Shown in pieces: positions 12,201 to 24,449 of a stretch of DNA of 64,000 nt (within the stretch, counting starts at the first letter, position 1; each line of letters begins with the position of its first letter). Under the pieces are notes generated by a model. The model worked only from the letters and a program-made list of their open reading frames with translations, made no database searches and was not told where the DNA came from. Source of the DNA: Symsagittifera roscoffensis. Lineage: Eukaryota; Xenacoelomorpha; Acoela; Convolutidae. The stretch is taken from positions 32,773,651-32,837,650 of the forward strand of contig NC_087062.1 of the NCBI RefSeq assembly GCF_963678635.1. The letters run 5' to 3'. Position numbers and translations under genes: made by a program.

Positions 12201-13424
12201 CATTATTTTGAAGCCAAGTAGTAAAAAATAAAAAAAATACTTCACAAATTTCATTGAAAACTTTTCGTGGTTCGCAAAAGACTTGAAAACTTTTCCTGGT
12301 TCGCATAAAACAAAGCTTTCAGGCAAATTTCGCAAAAGGTATTACATACCATTGTTGAATTTGAATTTTCGGAATGACGTATTTGAATCGCAAATGGTAT
12401 GTTATATCTTTTGCGAAATTTGCCCGAAAGCTTTGTTTTATGCGAACCACGAAAAGTTTTCAATGAAATTTGTGAAGTATTTTTTTAATTTTTTTCTACT
12501 TGGCTTCAAAATAATGTTTGCGTTCCGAACCAAACTATCAAAACCTATCGAAACAACGTGAACGTTTCTATGGTACAACCATTGAGTAGTTTCGTTGGCA
12601 AAAAATGATGATTTTTTGCTCGCCAATTTAATTCATGTAAATTTAAAATTATTAACCTGTAAAATGTATAACTGTTGTTCGTTCATAAAATGATCAAAAC
12701 CGAAATTCAAATTGAACACATAAAGTTTAAACAACAATTCAATTCTTAACCATTGGACCATTCTTAACTATTGAAAACGCCATGTCAACATAATTTAAAA
12801 AAATTAACCGTCTCAACAAAGAACGTTTACGATTACTAAACGCCTACTGAAATGGAAAAGACTCTCCCAGAGTTGGTGAAACCATTAGCGATAAAAAACC
12901 AGGGCGTATATAATTGTGTAAAGAGACCAAAAGTCTTTATTTCGTGGGGAAACCAAAATCGGAAACATTGATGAGTACATAGCAGAGTGTGTAGTCTCTC
13001 TCCCTGTTGGAAGCCAATAGCCTCATTACCATTCAGAAACTAAAAACTAATTTGAGAAGACGAGTGCCAAATGAAAGCGTGTAGCCATTGTTATTGAAGA
13101 CACAGGCCATTGCTTTTGATGGACTTGCTCACTGGCATTTACTTTAAAATTAAGTAAAGACGCTCCGATTTGCCGACATAAAGTTGAAAACAAAATTGAC
13201 CGAAAAGAAAACACCGAGTAATTCATGGGTGCAATTGTCGTAAGCGCAATGAGAATTTGAGGTTGGGTGCAATATTCAAACAAAAAAGTTTTCGGAGGAG
13301 AGGAGCTCTGAAATGACAGCGCCCTTACCGTTTCAAATAGTCAGACAGTGGCCAAAAAGTGACAGTATGAGCTGCATATCATAGAACATTGGAAATGCGC
13401 GGTTTTCATTTAAAAGGGGAGTAG
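9246..13424. repeat. 4.18-kb tandem duplication, unit 2
   Basis: Second unit. It repeats satellite B element 2 (minus its head), element 3, the foldback element (12081-12636) and the following single-copy stretch. After 13424 the sequence departs into a satellite B tail. Confidence 0.92.
12081..12636. mobile_element. Foldback / long-inverted-repeat element, copy 2
   Basis: Same palindrome as 7901-8457, carried along by the 4.18-kb duplication. It differs by a one-base shortening of a T run near 12491, which changes the length of the chance ORF on the plus strand. That supports the ORF being non-functional. Confidence 0.85.
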
Positions 13425-13565
13425 ATAAAAAACAGTTGTTTGCTATTTTTCTCCTTAAGAAACATCAACATGCATAAAAATTACGTCGAAAAAGTTGAAC
13501 ATAGCGAGATAGTGAAGCCCGCATCAAAATATATAATAGATATAGATAGATAGATAGATTGAGAC
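13425..13565. repeat. Isolated satellite B tail with TAGA microsatellite
   Basis: ACATGCATAAAAATTACGTC, then GCGAGATAGTGAAGCCCGC, then ATATAATAGATATAGATAGATAG. It is the terminal module of satellite B elements without monomers. Confidence 0.7.
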
Positions 13566-13636
13566 TACTTGCGGAACAAGTAGGCTGCATTTATACAAAA
13601 ACATTTATGCTAAAGCTTTTCTCATTCAGGAAAAAT

Positions 13637-14005
13637 TAACACAGAGGCCAAGCTGAGCTTCGCATCACTTGCGATTTAAAATCAAGAGAGCCGCATAGTC
13701 GAAAAAAATCGAAAATGTCGAAAAAATTTGATCTTTCAAAATAAGATTAGTTACAAAAATGCCAAGACAATAGAATGCAAAATTAGCATCGTAGGAAAAA
13801 TCACCAAGCGGTAACAAAGCTGAAAACACCTTAGCAAAAAACCGCTAAGTCTAAAAAATCAACTAGACTAAGACTTACAAAAAATTAATGAGTTTCCCTC
13901 ACCAACAAACATACACACATAAAACATTTAAATTCTCATTATAAGAAACAAAATGAAGCCACTAAGCCGATTTAAAATAGGCCGAAACCTATTAAATCGA
14001 AAAAA
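13637..14005 (-). repeat. Hairpin-ended dispersed repeat H, copy 1
   Basis: On the minus strand it ends ATGCGAAGCTCAGCTTGGCC then TCTGTGTTA, a short hairpin followed by a conserved end. The body has AGACAATAGAATGCA, GCGGTAACAAAGC and AAGCCGATTTAAAATAG, recognisable in 52805-53110 and partly in 60443-60880 and 40018-40400. Confidence 0.6.
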
Positions 14006-17000
14006 AAAGAAAATATATATATATATTTTTTTCGTGCAAGAAATTAAAGCAAAGAAACATTAAAATAATTCAAGCTGGTTTGATTGCTTGAGTTATTTTT
14101 AAAAAGTTGATATTTTTCATGCAAGTAATTGAAGCAACGAAACATTGATACAATTCAAGCTAGTTTGATTACTTGAGTCTATCCTTCGAAAAAAGAAGAA
14201 TTTGTTTACGCTGATAACTCAAAAACTAAACAGAAGACAATCTTAGTGGTCTACATTGCCTTATTTTGTTCTCAAAATAAATATTATAAAAATGGAAAAA
14301 TTTTGAGTTGATCCAAGATGATGTTATAATGCCGCGTTTAAATACTTCAAGCGATATTCTCAGGTTTGATAGAATAAAAAGATATTGTAAAGTATCACGC
14401 TTTATTTACATGAACGTTGAAATATGCCGAATTGATGATTTGATTCCGTAGTGAGCTTAAAATAAGATCAAATTTTTAGCTCGAAAACTTGGAAACAATT
14501 TGCTAGCTTTAATTGATTTTGCGGCCTTTAATTGATCCAAAATTTTTCTTTCAAAATCAGGTAACATATGCAATCCACTTTTAATATATTTCAAATGAGG
14601 TTTTCAAAGTTCAGATATGCTTCAGGATAAAATAAAGGTTATGAAGCAATCAAAATAAATAAAGGATCTTATAAAAAGTTGATTTGCTAGCTCAATTCGC
14701 ATGACAGACGAGAAAATTTTTTAATTGAATCGTAGTCTTGATGGCTGTAGTCGGTTCGCAAAGATGTTTCAAGCAAGAAATTCTAGCATTGAAAACTCGC
14801 GAAAAATTGTCATGTTAGCGTAAATGCTTGACTTCTATGGTAAAAATCTGAAAATTAAAAAGTTATCCACAAGATGAAGCAAGGGTCACAAGAATGAAGA
14901 CAATTTTTTAGAGTGAAAAAGAAAAGTGAAAAACATTTCAAAACTTGATAGGTACGCATGCTTTTAAATATTTTACGGTTTCCAGCAAATATCTCAACGA
15001 AAACCTCTGGATATTTTCCAGCTGTTTTCAAAAGCTTGACTTCATTCGCAGTTGGTTATTTTTGTCGACCATATGAAAAAAGATAATATATTCCGATAAC
15101 GCGAATGTAAGCTTTTCAAACCATACTACAATCCAAGGAGAGAATTTCAATTATTTAATTGAACTGGTTGGCTTCTGATTGTGATATTTTGAATTGGTTC
15201 ACCAAAAAAATCATAGCCTTTTCCTAAAAATTTTACATTCTCCGACAGCTTGTATCTGATCGCAAAAAAAGTAATTCGCGCAAAATCCAAGAAAAAACTT
15301 TCAAATATTTCAGTTTGTACCTGATAGATGTAATAAGTAATCAAAAGAATAATTTTACATTCCAAACTTTTGAACAATGAAAGCTTTGAAATCATTCGGG
15401 TGCTTTAGATATTTTAACAGTTGAAACAATTTAACTACTGAAAAAATGTTTTCAAGTTTTTAGTTGAATTTTGGTAGCTCAAATCTGATTGCAAAAGAAA
15501 TTTTCAAGCAAACTGACTAGCACGTGAAACTTTCAAACATTCCATGCAATTTTCATAGCTGAAAAACAGGCAAACATAGCCAATAGACATTTGAGCAAGT
15601 GACAATGAACTGAAACATTTCCAGTTTTTTCAATTTTGCCTTTCGAAAATAAGCATAATTTAGAACTTTTTGAAATTCAAAAACTCAAGATGGTCTTTTT
15701 CGATGAAACAAACTTTATTTGACAAAAACGTTAAATTTTTTTATTCTGCTACAATTACACTTTTTTTTCCAGCCAATTACATTTTTGTGTTATTTTCCTT
15801 CCCAATGGCAAATAAGCCTGAAATGACTTGGAACAAAACTCGGAAGTCAAATCACGAGAAATTAAACTTGAGCGCCAACATCTCAACATTTTTTCGAAAA
15901 TAAAAAAACCTCATGTCCCAAAGTCTTGTCACATCTTTCAATCACCTTAAAAACAATTTAAGTGTCAAGCACGATATACGAAAAATGAAACATACAATTT
16001 TTTTAAAAGTGGAATTCGATGTGAGACTTGCGCATGCTCTTTTTTCACATTAAGTGGTTGGAAGAATTAAGGATTCAAGTAGTGGTGCAGCATTTGTTCA
16101 AAAAAAACCATCAAATGTTCACCAAAATTTTCTAACGTTCGTCAAATAATCGATTTGGTATTTCAATGGGTTTTTCAGTTTTCTAATTTTTTAATTTAAA
16201 ATATTTAATTTGATAAACTGTAGGTCTTGGTGTAAGCAACTCGATAACAAGCAGGTCAAAAAGGACCAAGCATCACGAGAGCCTTTAAAGGTTTTTCCTC
16301 CGACCAACGTTCGAACATTAGGCTGCACCACTAAGATAACAATTGAGTTCATATAAAAAAAATTATAAAAGAGAGTCCCTCCGTTTTCGTAATAAGTTGA
16401 AACTATCAAATGAGCAGGGTATTTCCATAGATTATAAGGCTTTTAAAATTGCTGCCAGCGAGGAATCCACCTTAATTTGGAACGTAATATCAAATTTGTT
16501 TTAATTTCACGGAGAATTAGAAGAAGCTTCTTGAATTTCCACGCTTTTTCTCTTGAACATTGTCCCAATCGATTTTTGTCAGACACTTTTCTCTACAGAA
16601 AAGCAGAAGTATTCCATAAACGGTTTGGCGTACGTTAAAAAAGTAGATAGTCTGCACACTGAAAAAGAGTTGATTGAAAAGCTTAAACTTTAAACCAGGA
16701 TTTGGAGAGCATCAATCTCATCTTTTCGGGACTTTTAACTTCCTTCAAACTGTTCTAATCAGCTGGCACCAAATTTAGGCTACGATTTAAAGGCAGTCAA
16801 AAAATTTCAAAGAAAAACTAGCTATAAATTTCTCGATCTGATCACATGAATATAAACGGTAATGAGCTTTCAATTACATAAATTTTTTTATTATTATGAT
16901 TTTTATTTCAACATAACTTAATTGTGTCGTTGCGATGATCTACTATTCCAGTTAAAATAACGCAGACTTGTCCTCTTTAAAAACAAAACCAAAAAAAAAG

Positions 17001-17055
17001 AGACTGAAAAAATGATTTTCGTAGAAATATGTATAAATGCTAGATTGAAAGCAGC
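14006..17055. other. AT-rich intergenic DNA, no gene recognised
   Basis: A short AT dinucleotide run lies near 14014-14026. At 14690-15560 phrases such as GTCGGTTCGCAAAG and GAAACTTTCAAACATT faintly recall satellite A, so decayed monomers are possible. The ORFs at 15147, 15670 and 16191 show no domain, splice context or codon bias and are taken as chance. Confidence 0.45.
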
Positions 17056-19140
17056 ATTCTATTAACTAGCAAACCTGTCTCCAATGATCAATCGGCTCGC
17101 GAAAAATTGGTTGTTCTGGTCAAGCTAATCAAGTTAAACCATATCGTAAATCGGTTTGAAAAGTTAAACAATTCATAGACCGATTCGGTTAGCAAAAGGA
17201 TAGAATTTTTCTAAGCAGGCTGGCTAATCACGCTACAAAACTTTGAAGAATCAATTCATTTTTTTTTCATGGAGCGAATCTGAGCAAGCTATTCAAACGA
17301 TGGAATTTTGAAATATTTCCAGTTATTTTTTTTTTAGATCGAAACGTTTTTCGAAAACGTATTGAGTTCCTATGCAAGCTAAACAAGCATTGAAGTTTTT
17401 TGAACTCAATTCATGAAAAAAAATTGTTTTTCAATTGGAGCCACACAACCGATAAAACTTTAAAATATTTCAAGTTATTCTAAAGGCCAAATCGGTTCGA
17501 TAAAAATTAGATCTTCTTAAGCAAGCTATCCAAGCTATGCAACTTTGAAATAGGACAGGTTATTTCATGAAATAATCGGCTCGCAGAAAACTAAAAACTT
17601 CCTATTGAAGCCATTCAAGTGATGAAACTTTAAAATATAGAGCAAATCAATTTCGCAGAAGGAATCAGTTCTAAAAAAAAGGAATCAGTTCAGAAAAAAA
17701 GACAGTTTTTTTCATGCAGCTGCTCAAGCTAAGAATCTCAAATATTTCAAGTAATTCATCGAACTAATCATTTGGCGATAAATTTAAATTTCCCATTGAG
17801 GCTAATCAAACGATGAAACTTCAAAAAAAATTGATTGAAGTTATTTTACGGAACGAATCGGATGGAGAAAAAGTTCAAATTTTTCTTAAGCAAGATAATC
17901 AAGTTATTAAACTTTGAAAAATTTCAAGTTGTTTTAGACCAAATTCGTTCGCGCAACGCTCAAGCTTTTTAAAGCAACCTATGAAATTTAGAAAAATTGT
18001 AAGTTATTTCACCAAGTATATCGGATGGCGAAAAGTGTAAGATAGTTTGTAGCAAGTTTTCCAGCAATAAAGTTTTGAAATATTTTAACCAAGCTTTGAG
18101 ACTTAGAAATTTTGTAAGTTATTTCATGGAGAAAATCAGGAATTCGGATGGCAAAAAGTTAAAGATTTCCCTTTCAGGCCATTCAAGTGATGAAACTTTG
18201 AAACATTATAAATTAATTCATAGAGCGAATCGGTCCGCGAAAAAAGCAAGTTTTTCTAAAGCAAAATATTCAAGATATGGAATTTTGAAAAAAAAAATCA
18301 AGTGTCTTTAGGCCGAAGAGGTACGCGAAAAGTTTCAGTTTTTACAAGCAAGCCATGAATCTTTAAAATATTTAAAATTTGTACATGGAGCGAATCGGAT
18401 GGGGAAAAGTTCAAGTCTGTGTAAAGCAATCTATTCAATTTATGAAACTTTGAAAAAATTCAAATAGTTTTAAAGCAAACCGGTTTGCGGACCCTTTAAG
18501 CTTTTCTACGGAAGCTATAAAATTTTGAACTTTAATTTATTTCATGAAGCGAATCGATGGGGAAAAAATAAAATTTTTGATTGAAGCCATTCAACTAACG
18601 AATCTTTAAAATAATTCAATTTATTTCATAGACCGAATCGTTTTGCGAAATGTTAAAATTTTTCTGAGCGAGCTATTTCAGTGATGAGTTTTGAAATGTT
18701 ATATTCTGTTCCTGAGACTAAATTGCAAGCTGTTCAAGCGCTGAAACTTTCAAAAACAAAATCAAGTTAGTTAATAGACCGAATCGTTTTGCGAAAAATT
18801 GAAGTTGTTCTATCCAATTTACTCAATCAGGAATTTTTGAATTGTTTCATGCAGCGAATCATCAGTTCAAGAAAATTCTTTTTCGAAAGCTATTCAAGCG
18901 AAGAAACTTAAACATTTCAAGTTATCTCTGACCAAAGCGGTTCGAAAAAAAAATTTTGTAGGCAAGCGGATCAACCTACAAGCTATCAAACTTTGATTTA
19001 CTTCAGGGTTATTTCGTAGACAGATTCAATTCTCGAGAAGTTTAAATTTTTCTAAGCAAGCTGTTCGAGCGATGAAGTTTTGAAAAATTCGAGCTATTTC
19101 ATGGCGTGAATCGGTTTGTCAAAAATTAGGTTTCCCAAGT
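17056..19140. repeat. Satellite A, array 2 (diverged)
   Basis: Roughly 85-bp monomers of the 1-1670 family, with recurring CAAGCTATGAAACTTTGAAA, AAGTTATTTCATAGACCGAA, TCGGTTCGCGAAAA and TTTTTCTAAGCAAGC. Copies differ a lot from one another, suggesting an older, non-homogenised array. Confidence 0.8.
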
Positions 19141-20150
19141 ATGGTGGTACCTGTTTTCAATTGATCCGTTTCAGACTGAAATGAATCTGTAAATGCTAAC
19201 TTTTGGACACAAAGTGGACAGCTACTGTCTAGCTTTGAAGTTGAGTCAAGTTAGTCTTGTTTAAATAGTTTGGACTTTTTTTTTAAAAAAAAAAGAAAAA
19301 TCCAGCTCAAGAATGTCCAGCTTACAAAAATCCAGCAAAAGTCTGAGACTTGATATTGACTGCAAAACTCTAGAACATTCTAGATTCTGAAAAAATTTAA
19401 ACGTTGAGGTCAATGATCGCTGTGAACCGAACCATTGCGCCTTATGGCAGCTAAAACATGGCATTGAATTTTTGGCGTTCATTTAATATATAGGATTTAA
19501 GAGAATTTAAGTAGTTTACCCTACTTTTGAAAATAATAAATGATGGTGCAGTTTGCACGACCAGTCGAAGAAAGATCTCAAAAAACGCTTCTGTGAAAAC
19601 TTTTTGTGCGTCAATTTAGGATCGACCAATATATATATATTTATGCTTCCGTTTTGACCGAGTAATTAAATACAATAAGCCTACAATTAGACGCCCGAAA
19701 ACAAAGTAGAAAATAGTCTAATGGCCCTTCTGAAAAGATACTTCTGAACTCTTGAACTATTTAAATAACTTCATAAAATAATCTCGTTGAAAACCAATAT
19801 ATTATGATTCTTATTATTGGTATGAAGTCTTTTAATACCCACGTGAGCAAAACGAAGACAGCCTAGGACCAGGATTAAGCTTTTTTGACAACTTGCCTCC
19901 TATCAATTTGCCCTGAATTTACAACTTTTTTTCCGATCATGGAAAATTAGGAGGGGAACTTATTTTATCTTCGCGTGTGTTTTCCTTTTCATTTCTCTCT
20001 TGCTTTCCCAGCAAACTCAGGTACCACAAAAATCAGAAAGTGTCAAGTATTACAATCATTGAAGCCCTTCTAGTCCTGATTTGAACGACATTTAAAAGAT
20101 TCCTATAATTTTTCTAAGTATAAAAAAACAGTGAGTATAAAAAAACTTTT
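19141..20150. other. No gene recognised
   Basis: AT-rich with scattered poly-A and TATATA. The ORF at 19261-19482 (minus) shows no domain and starts in a poly-A/T tract. Confidence 0.4.
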
Positions 20151-20151
20151 C

Positions 20152-20330
20152 TGAGCGGTGGCAAAGTGATTAAGTCTCCGTCTCTCACTCGAAAGGTCGG
20201 ATGTTCGAAGCCCATCATGATCCGTGTTCGTTGCCTGAGGCGAGGCAACATTACCGAGCAAAGAAAAATTTCTAACAAAACTGCATGTATATCTTAATCA
20301 AGGGCACAACAGCGGCTGTCCAGCTCGTAT
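20152..20330 (+). repeat. Putative tRNA-derived SINE
   Basis: An A-box-like GTGGCAAAGTGATTAAG (about 20158) and a B-box-like GGATGTTCGAAGCCC (about 20207) are spaced as in a tRNA gene. The anticodon loop resembles CTCGAAA (Ser-like), but the stems pair poorly. A body follows with the hairpin GTTGCCT-gaggcg-AGGCAAC near 20239-20258 and GGGCACAACAGCGGCTG. This is a tRNA-like head with unrelated body, as in SINEs; no second copy was found in the window. Confidence 0.5.
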
Positions 20331-20806
20331 ATTGGTCCTTTCCCTTGTCGATAAATCGTCCTAAGAAATTGAACTTTAGCCTATTTCGAGCAAAAAATGA
20401 GCAGGATTATAGATGAAGGTTAAGCTGATAAATTTTTGCTCATGCCCTGAAAAATTAGATTTACTTCAGTAAAACAGCTTACGAAGTTTTCTTTAGCGCC
20501 ATCTTGGAATGAAAGACTTCAAGTCTTAGGTTAAAATAATTAATTTTTTGTTTTTCTTTGAAAAGCGACGTGAAAAACTGTCAATGAGAAAATTGAGTTA
20601 ACCTGTGTGAAAAATTTACTAAACAGGCAGTTTCTTACAACAGAAGCTTCTAAAATTAGGATCTCTAGTATTTTCAGATCTGGATTAAGTTAGTAAGTTT
20701 GTGAAACCAAACATTGAACAGCTCATAGAGGAAAGCTCTAATCATTTGCTCTATATCTATGCAGAAATTTGGCTGCAATTTGAAGCCAATGTTGCCAAAA
20801 GAATAT

Positions 20807-20814
20807 GATGCAAG
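20807..20814. repeat. Left target-site duplication of hAT element (GATGCAAG)
   Basis: Identical to 21483-21490. Eight bases is the standard hAT duplication length. Confidence 0.85.
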
Positions 20815-21482
20815 CAGGGGTGTTTAAAAAAATAAATGAATTAAATTTAATGGCAATTAATTGAACTACAATTCAGTTTTAGATAGTTCAGTTAATTGAA
20901 TAATTGGGAAAAGGCGAAATCAATTAATTGATTTTATATAAACAAGGAGGCATGGAAATGTTTTTGTTTCAGATATTTCTGAGAAATACTTTGTGACGAA
21001 TTTCCAAGTATCCAACTGCGCCACATTTTTCTGAGAAATATATTCGTGCATCATCTTTCTTGGACATTATTTCTACAATGCCTGGCAAGAACGCAGCCGT
21101 TGTTTCACTATTCTTTCGCCGAAACTTAATTCTCGAACATGCCTTGTATTCTATTAACGCGGAGAAAGAGAAAAACAGATAGTCCCAGTGCCTACTTGCA
21201 GCCTACGTTCATACCACCCACATCAGATATGGTGGAGCGGTTCTTTAATAGTGCCGGGTACGCTGATACGGATTATCGTCAAAGCCTTCTTCCAATCAAC
21301 CTCGAGATTAAACTGTTCCTTAAGGTTAATCACCGTCTCTGGGACAAACATACTATCGAAAACATTAAATTCAAGGAATATCAATTTCAATTATTGATTG
21401 CTTGGATTTGTAAAATTCAATTAATTGATTTTCATTTTGATAATTGTTTTTAACGCTTCTAATTAATTTTTAAACAGGCCTC
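20815..21482 (+). mobile_element. hAT-family transposon remnant, 668 bp
   Basis: Bounded by imperfect terminal inverted repeats. The left end is CAGGGGTGTTTAAAAA; the right end read inward is GAGGCCTGTTTAAAAA. Perfect 8-bp duplications (GATGCAAG) flank it on both sides. It holds only the C-terminal part of the transposase, so it is internally deleted or 5'-truncated. AATTAATTGA repeats occupy both subterminal regions. Confidence 0.88.
21079..21453 (+). pseudogene. hAT transposase C-terminal fragment (dimerisation domain), frameshifted
   Basis: In the frame read from 21139, the segment T-S-D-M-V-E-R-F-F-N-S-A-G followed by L-P-I-N-L-E-I-K-L-F-L-K-V-N and L-W-D matches the hAT C-terminal dimerisation pattern (TSxxxER.FSxAG...ENLEKLLFLxxN...W). 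Upstream, in a different frame, A-W-Q-E-R-S-R-C-F-T-I-L-S at about 21080-21120 resembles the preceding conserved W-x-x...FP-x-L-S block. That frame ends at TAA, so there is a frameshift. Zinc-finger and catalytic regions are missing. Not functional. Confidence 0.82.
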
Positions 21483-21490
21483 GATGCAAG
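21483..21490. repeat. Right target-site duplication of hAT element (GATGCAAG)
   Basis: Exact match to 20807-20814. Confidence 0.85.
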
Positions 21491-22735
21491 TGTTAAACAA
21501 AGTGGACTAAATGGCGTAAAGCAAATTGACCTAGGGCAAAATTTTGCGACACCGTTAAATCATATGCTGTTAAATTAAAGCAACAATTTTGCAATCAATT
21601 TTTTAGTTTGGTTAGACAGTAAGCTTTACTATAACAAAATCGCTTCTGCAAAAATGAATCAATCTATACTGGACGATAATGAAAAGGCAAGATGAACTAT
21701 TTGATGCACAAAAAAATTCCCGGAGATGTGTTTTTCGAGAGCTTGTACATCAACAGGCTTTCTGTGACAAGCAACGTCAGATGTTGAAGCTTTACTGTGA
21801 CGTTATGCGATACATCTATTTTTTCAAAAACTGATAACACAACAATTTGTAACATAAAACAAAATTTTCTAGCTGGCTTCAGCCGCTCTCTTGGGAAAAA
21901 CTTGCACTGGATAGGAAAAAAAAATTGAAAAAAGTAAGAAACCATCATCATAGTTTTTTTGGATCTTACAAAGAAATAAGAAATAGTCACAAATCAAAGG
22001 CAAACAACTTGCTGAAATGTGATCAATTTTGAGTTCAAATGAAAGGTTTCTTAGTTTTGCCTACTATATATATTTTGAGACAGTAATTAGCTAAATTCGT
22101 CATGATGAAGTCGCCCAGTTTATATGAAAGTGTATAAATTTATCCCTAAAACCATATTAGAGCTTCAAATTTTTTTAAAACAATTTTTGAAAGGACGCAA
22201 TTAAAATTTTGTGGTCAAACCGATTTTATTTTCACAGCAGTGAAACATTCCTGTTGAAATTTGAAATTGTTGAATTAGTTTAATCGTTGAAGGATAAAAT
22301 TATTGGATATAAGGAATAAGGTTTTATTTACAAGGTGATACGTGATACCCTTAAAGCTGATACACTCAAGTGAAAAATAAAAACTCACTTTGAAGATTTT
22401 ACATTTTCCTATCCGCTAAGCCTAATCTTCATTTCAATAGTGTAACTGGGGTTTTATAGTAACAGTCAGTCGGATGATGATTTTTTTTGGTGGGACTTCC
22501 GAATGAGAAAAAACTATACCCATTCAGAAAGTTAAGATCTCTTTAACTATCCCCCTAGAGTACCTATTAGCGAACTGCCAGCCCTACAAAGAAATAATTC
22601 ACTGGTCAAAATTATGCAACTTTGTAACAAAAATTTAGTAACGGATATCCCCCTTTTGCAAAAGAAAGAAATAGTAGGAGAGACCCGAAATTTGCGCTCT
22701 GCGACTGACTTACATTTTGGGAAAAGTATAAAAGA
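21491..22735. other. No gene recognised
   Basis: AT-rich. The ORFs at 21697-21990 and 22547-22762 (minus) have no motif and run through T-rich sequence; both are taken as chance. Confidence 0.4.
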
Positions 22736-23130
22736 GCCAACAAGCAGTTGGAAAAGAGTCAATGAACGAAAGTAAACAGAGAATACTGACTCGCTTTTTG
22801 AACAAATCTCAACTCATCTCAACGAATTTCAGAGAAAAAACTACATTACCTTAGAGCTCTTTGAATTTCTAGAAAAATTTATGATTGACTATTTTGACAT
22901 AATCAAACCAATTTGAGAAAACCGGACCAAAAGGTGAACTTTTGTTTCGCTGGGAAATCTGATAATTAAAAATTCATTTTCGAAATTAGAAGTCGATCAC
23001 GTTTTTCGCGACCTTTACACTTTCGCTGTTCGATAGTGAATTTCACTTTCCTTTTGACAAAGGAAATGAACTGAACTGAACCATCGCAACCTACATAAGA
23101 GCCTGAACTAAGTTCATCGACTATTAATAA
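22736..23130. repeat. Dispersed repeat Q, copy 1
   Basis: Shares with 33725-34350 and 41948-42440 the ordered blocks AGTTGGAAAAGAGTCAATGA, AGAGCTCTTTGAATTTCTAG, CGCTGGGAAATCTG, TCGATCACGTTTTTCGCGAC, CTGTTCGATAGTGAATTTC and a terminal CATAAGAGCCTGAAC-type stretch. No coding frame is conserved. Confidence 0.7.
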
Positions 23131-23879
23131 TCTGCAAACCTGTCTGATTGCACCACGAAAAAAAACAATACCTCAATTTTAATTTTGAATTGGCATAATC
23201 AAAGTCGGATAATTATGAATGAAAAATGTATATCGCTAAATTAGTTTCGAAACAAAAAAATATAAATTCCATGTTCTTCAGATCTAAATAATGCTGACTG
23301 CCCATCATACATTAAGAAAAACACGTAGTTATATTTAACGATAAGATTACAACAAAACACGGTATGTGGGGGTAGACACTAAATACTGAAGACTAAAAAC
23401 AACTAAAATTTATAATAATTAAAGTCTCGAAGCTTGAATCACAACAATCTACTTCACATCCTAGTCTCGAAAGTAAACGACACTGAATACAGGCCTAGAT
23501 TTTAAAACTAAATTAATTCATACAAATTTCGCATTTACTAATGGAAAAAATAGCAATAATAATTGAAACATACTTTCTGCAACCAAAAATATCACCAACT
23601 AGAAGACTTATTGAAATTTAACACAAGGTAATTCTAGAACATTTGTTCTCACTCGTACGTGGTACTAAGAGCCCGTTTTTGGCAGAATAATTGTTTCGCA
23701 AAAAAATTGCCAACCGAGTCTTTTAGCAGAGCAACTTAATACAACTGACGCATAATTGATTGACAGACATAAAAATTAGCTTAATCCGGATTGAATTTCC
23801 ATAACTAAGACAAATATTACATGTTATGTCAACAAAAATCGATTATTTTTGAAAAACCGAATAATCGAATACGGTGGAT
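23131..23879. other. No gene recognised
   Basis: AT-rich single-copy-looking DNA downstream of the GPCR. Confidence 0.4.
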
Positions 23880-24185
23880 TTGCACGTAAATACCACCCGT
23901 GCCGAATGTAAGCGCAGAATGTTGGAGGGGTCCCAGTGTCACCCAAGGTGGGACCGGCTGCAGCGAAATGGATGACATCTCCCTCACCCACGGTAGAGCC
24001 TGCACTGAGCAGGACCGGGGGGTATTAAAAAATGTAAGTGCAGCGGAGCAAGCGGCCGCTACTTGCCAATGCCACGTCTGATGTTAGCGTTAAGACTTGC
24101 TTATTGGTTTGAGTCTGCCAAAAAATCGGTATGAGCTACGGATCTCGTTAACTACCCCCGCCTTTGCAGGGGTGTCAGATTCGTT
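23880..24185. other. GC-rich island of unknown nature, possibly structured RNA
   Basis: Clearly richer in G and C than anything around it. Hairpins visible on the plus strand are GGTCCCA...TGGGACC (about 23929-23955), CCTGC-actga-GCAGG (about 24000-24014), the palindrome AAGCGGCCGCTA near 24048, and CCCC...GGGG near 24155-24170. Two related starts, AATGTAAGCGCAG (23905) and AATGTAAGTGCAGCGG (24031), suggest an internal duplication. On the minus strand GATTTTTTGGC (about 24119-24129) resembles an Sm site. I compared it from memory with U1, U2, U4, U5, U6, 5S, SRP and U3 patterns and found no match. The 60-residue ORF at 23899 has no domain. Confidence 0.5.
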
Positions 24186-24449
24186 ACAAGGTGCAAAAAT
24201 CACATATGAAAGTTAGAGAGATCCTGCGCTACTAAGCGTACAAACCGCTATCTTTGAAACTTGTTTTACAGTATCTCATTTATATGCAGTTACAATCAAA
24301 TTAAATGCACGAATTTAAATAAAGAATATCTATAACTCACATCTCGATAAACTATAAGCAAAACTATTTGGCAAAACAGTTGATTTCTTTGCTGCCACAA
24401 TATGCTAATAAGATCAAGAATAAGCATGATAAGGTCTTCAGAATTTCTT

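Noticed and set aside
3197-13424. Possible CRISPR-like array from regular repeats
   Set aside because: Monomers are contiguous with no unique spacers, diverge gradually and sit in eukaryotic DNA; this is satellite or minisatellite sequence.
23880-24185. U1, U2, U4, 5S or SRP RNA gene
   Set aside because: None of the diagnostic sequences I know (such as the U1 5' ACTTACCTG or the 5S internal control region) is present.
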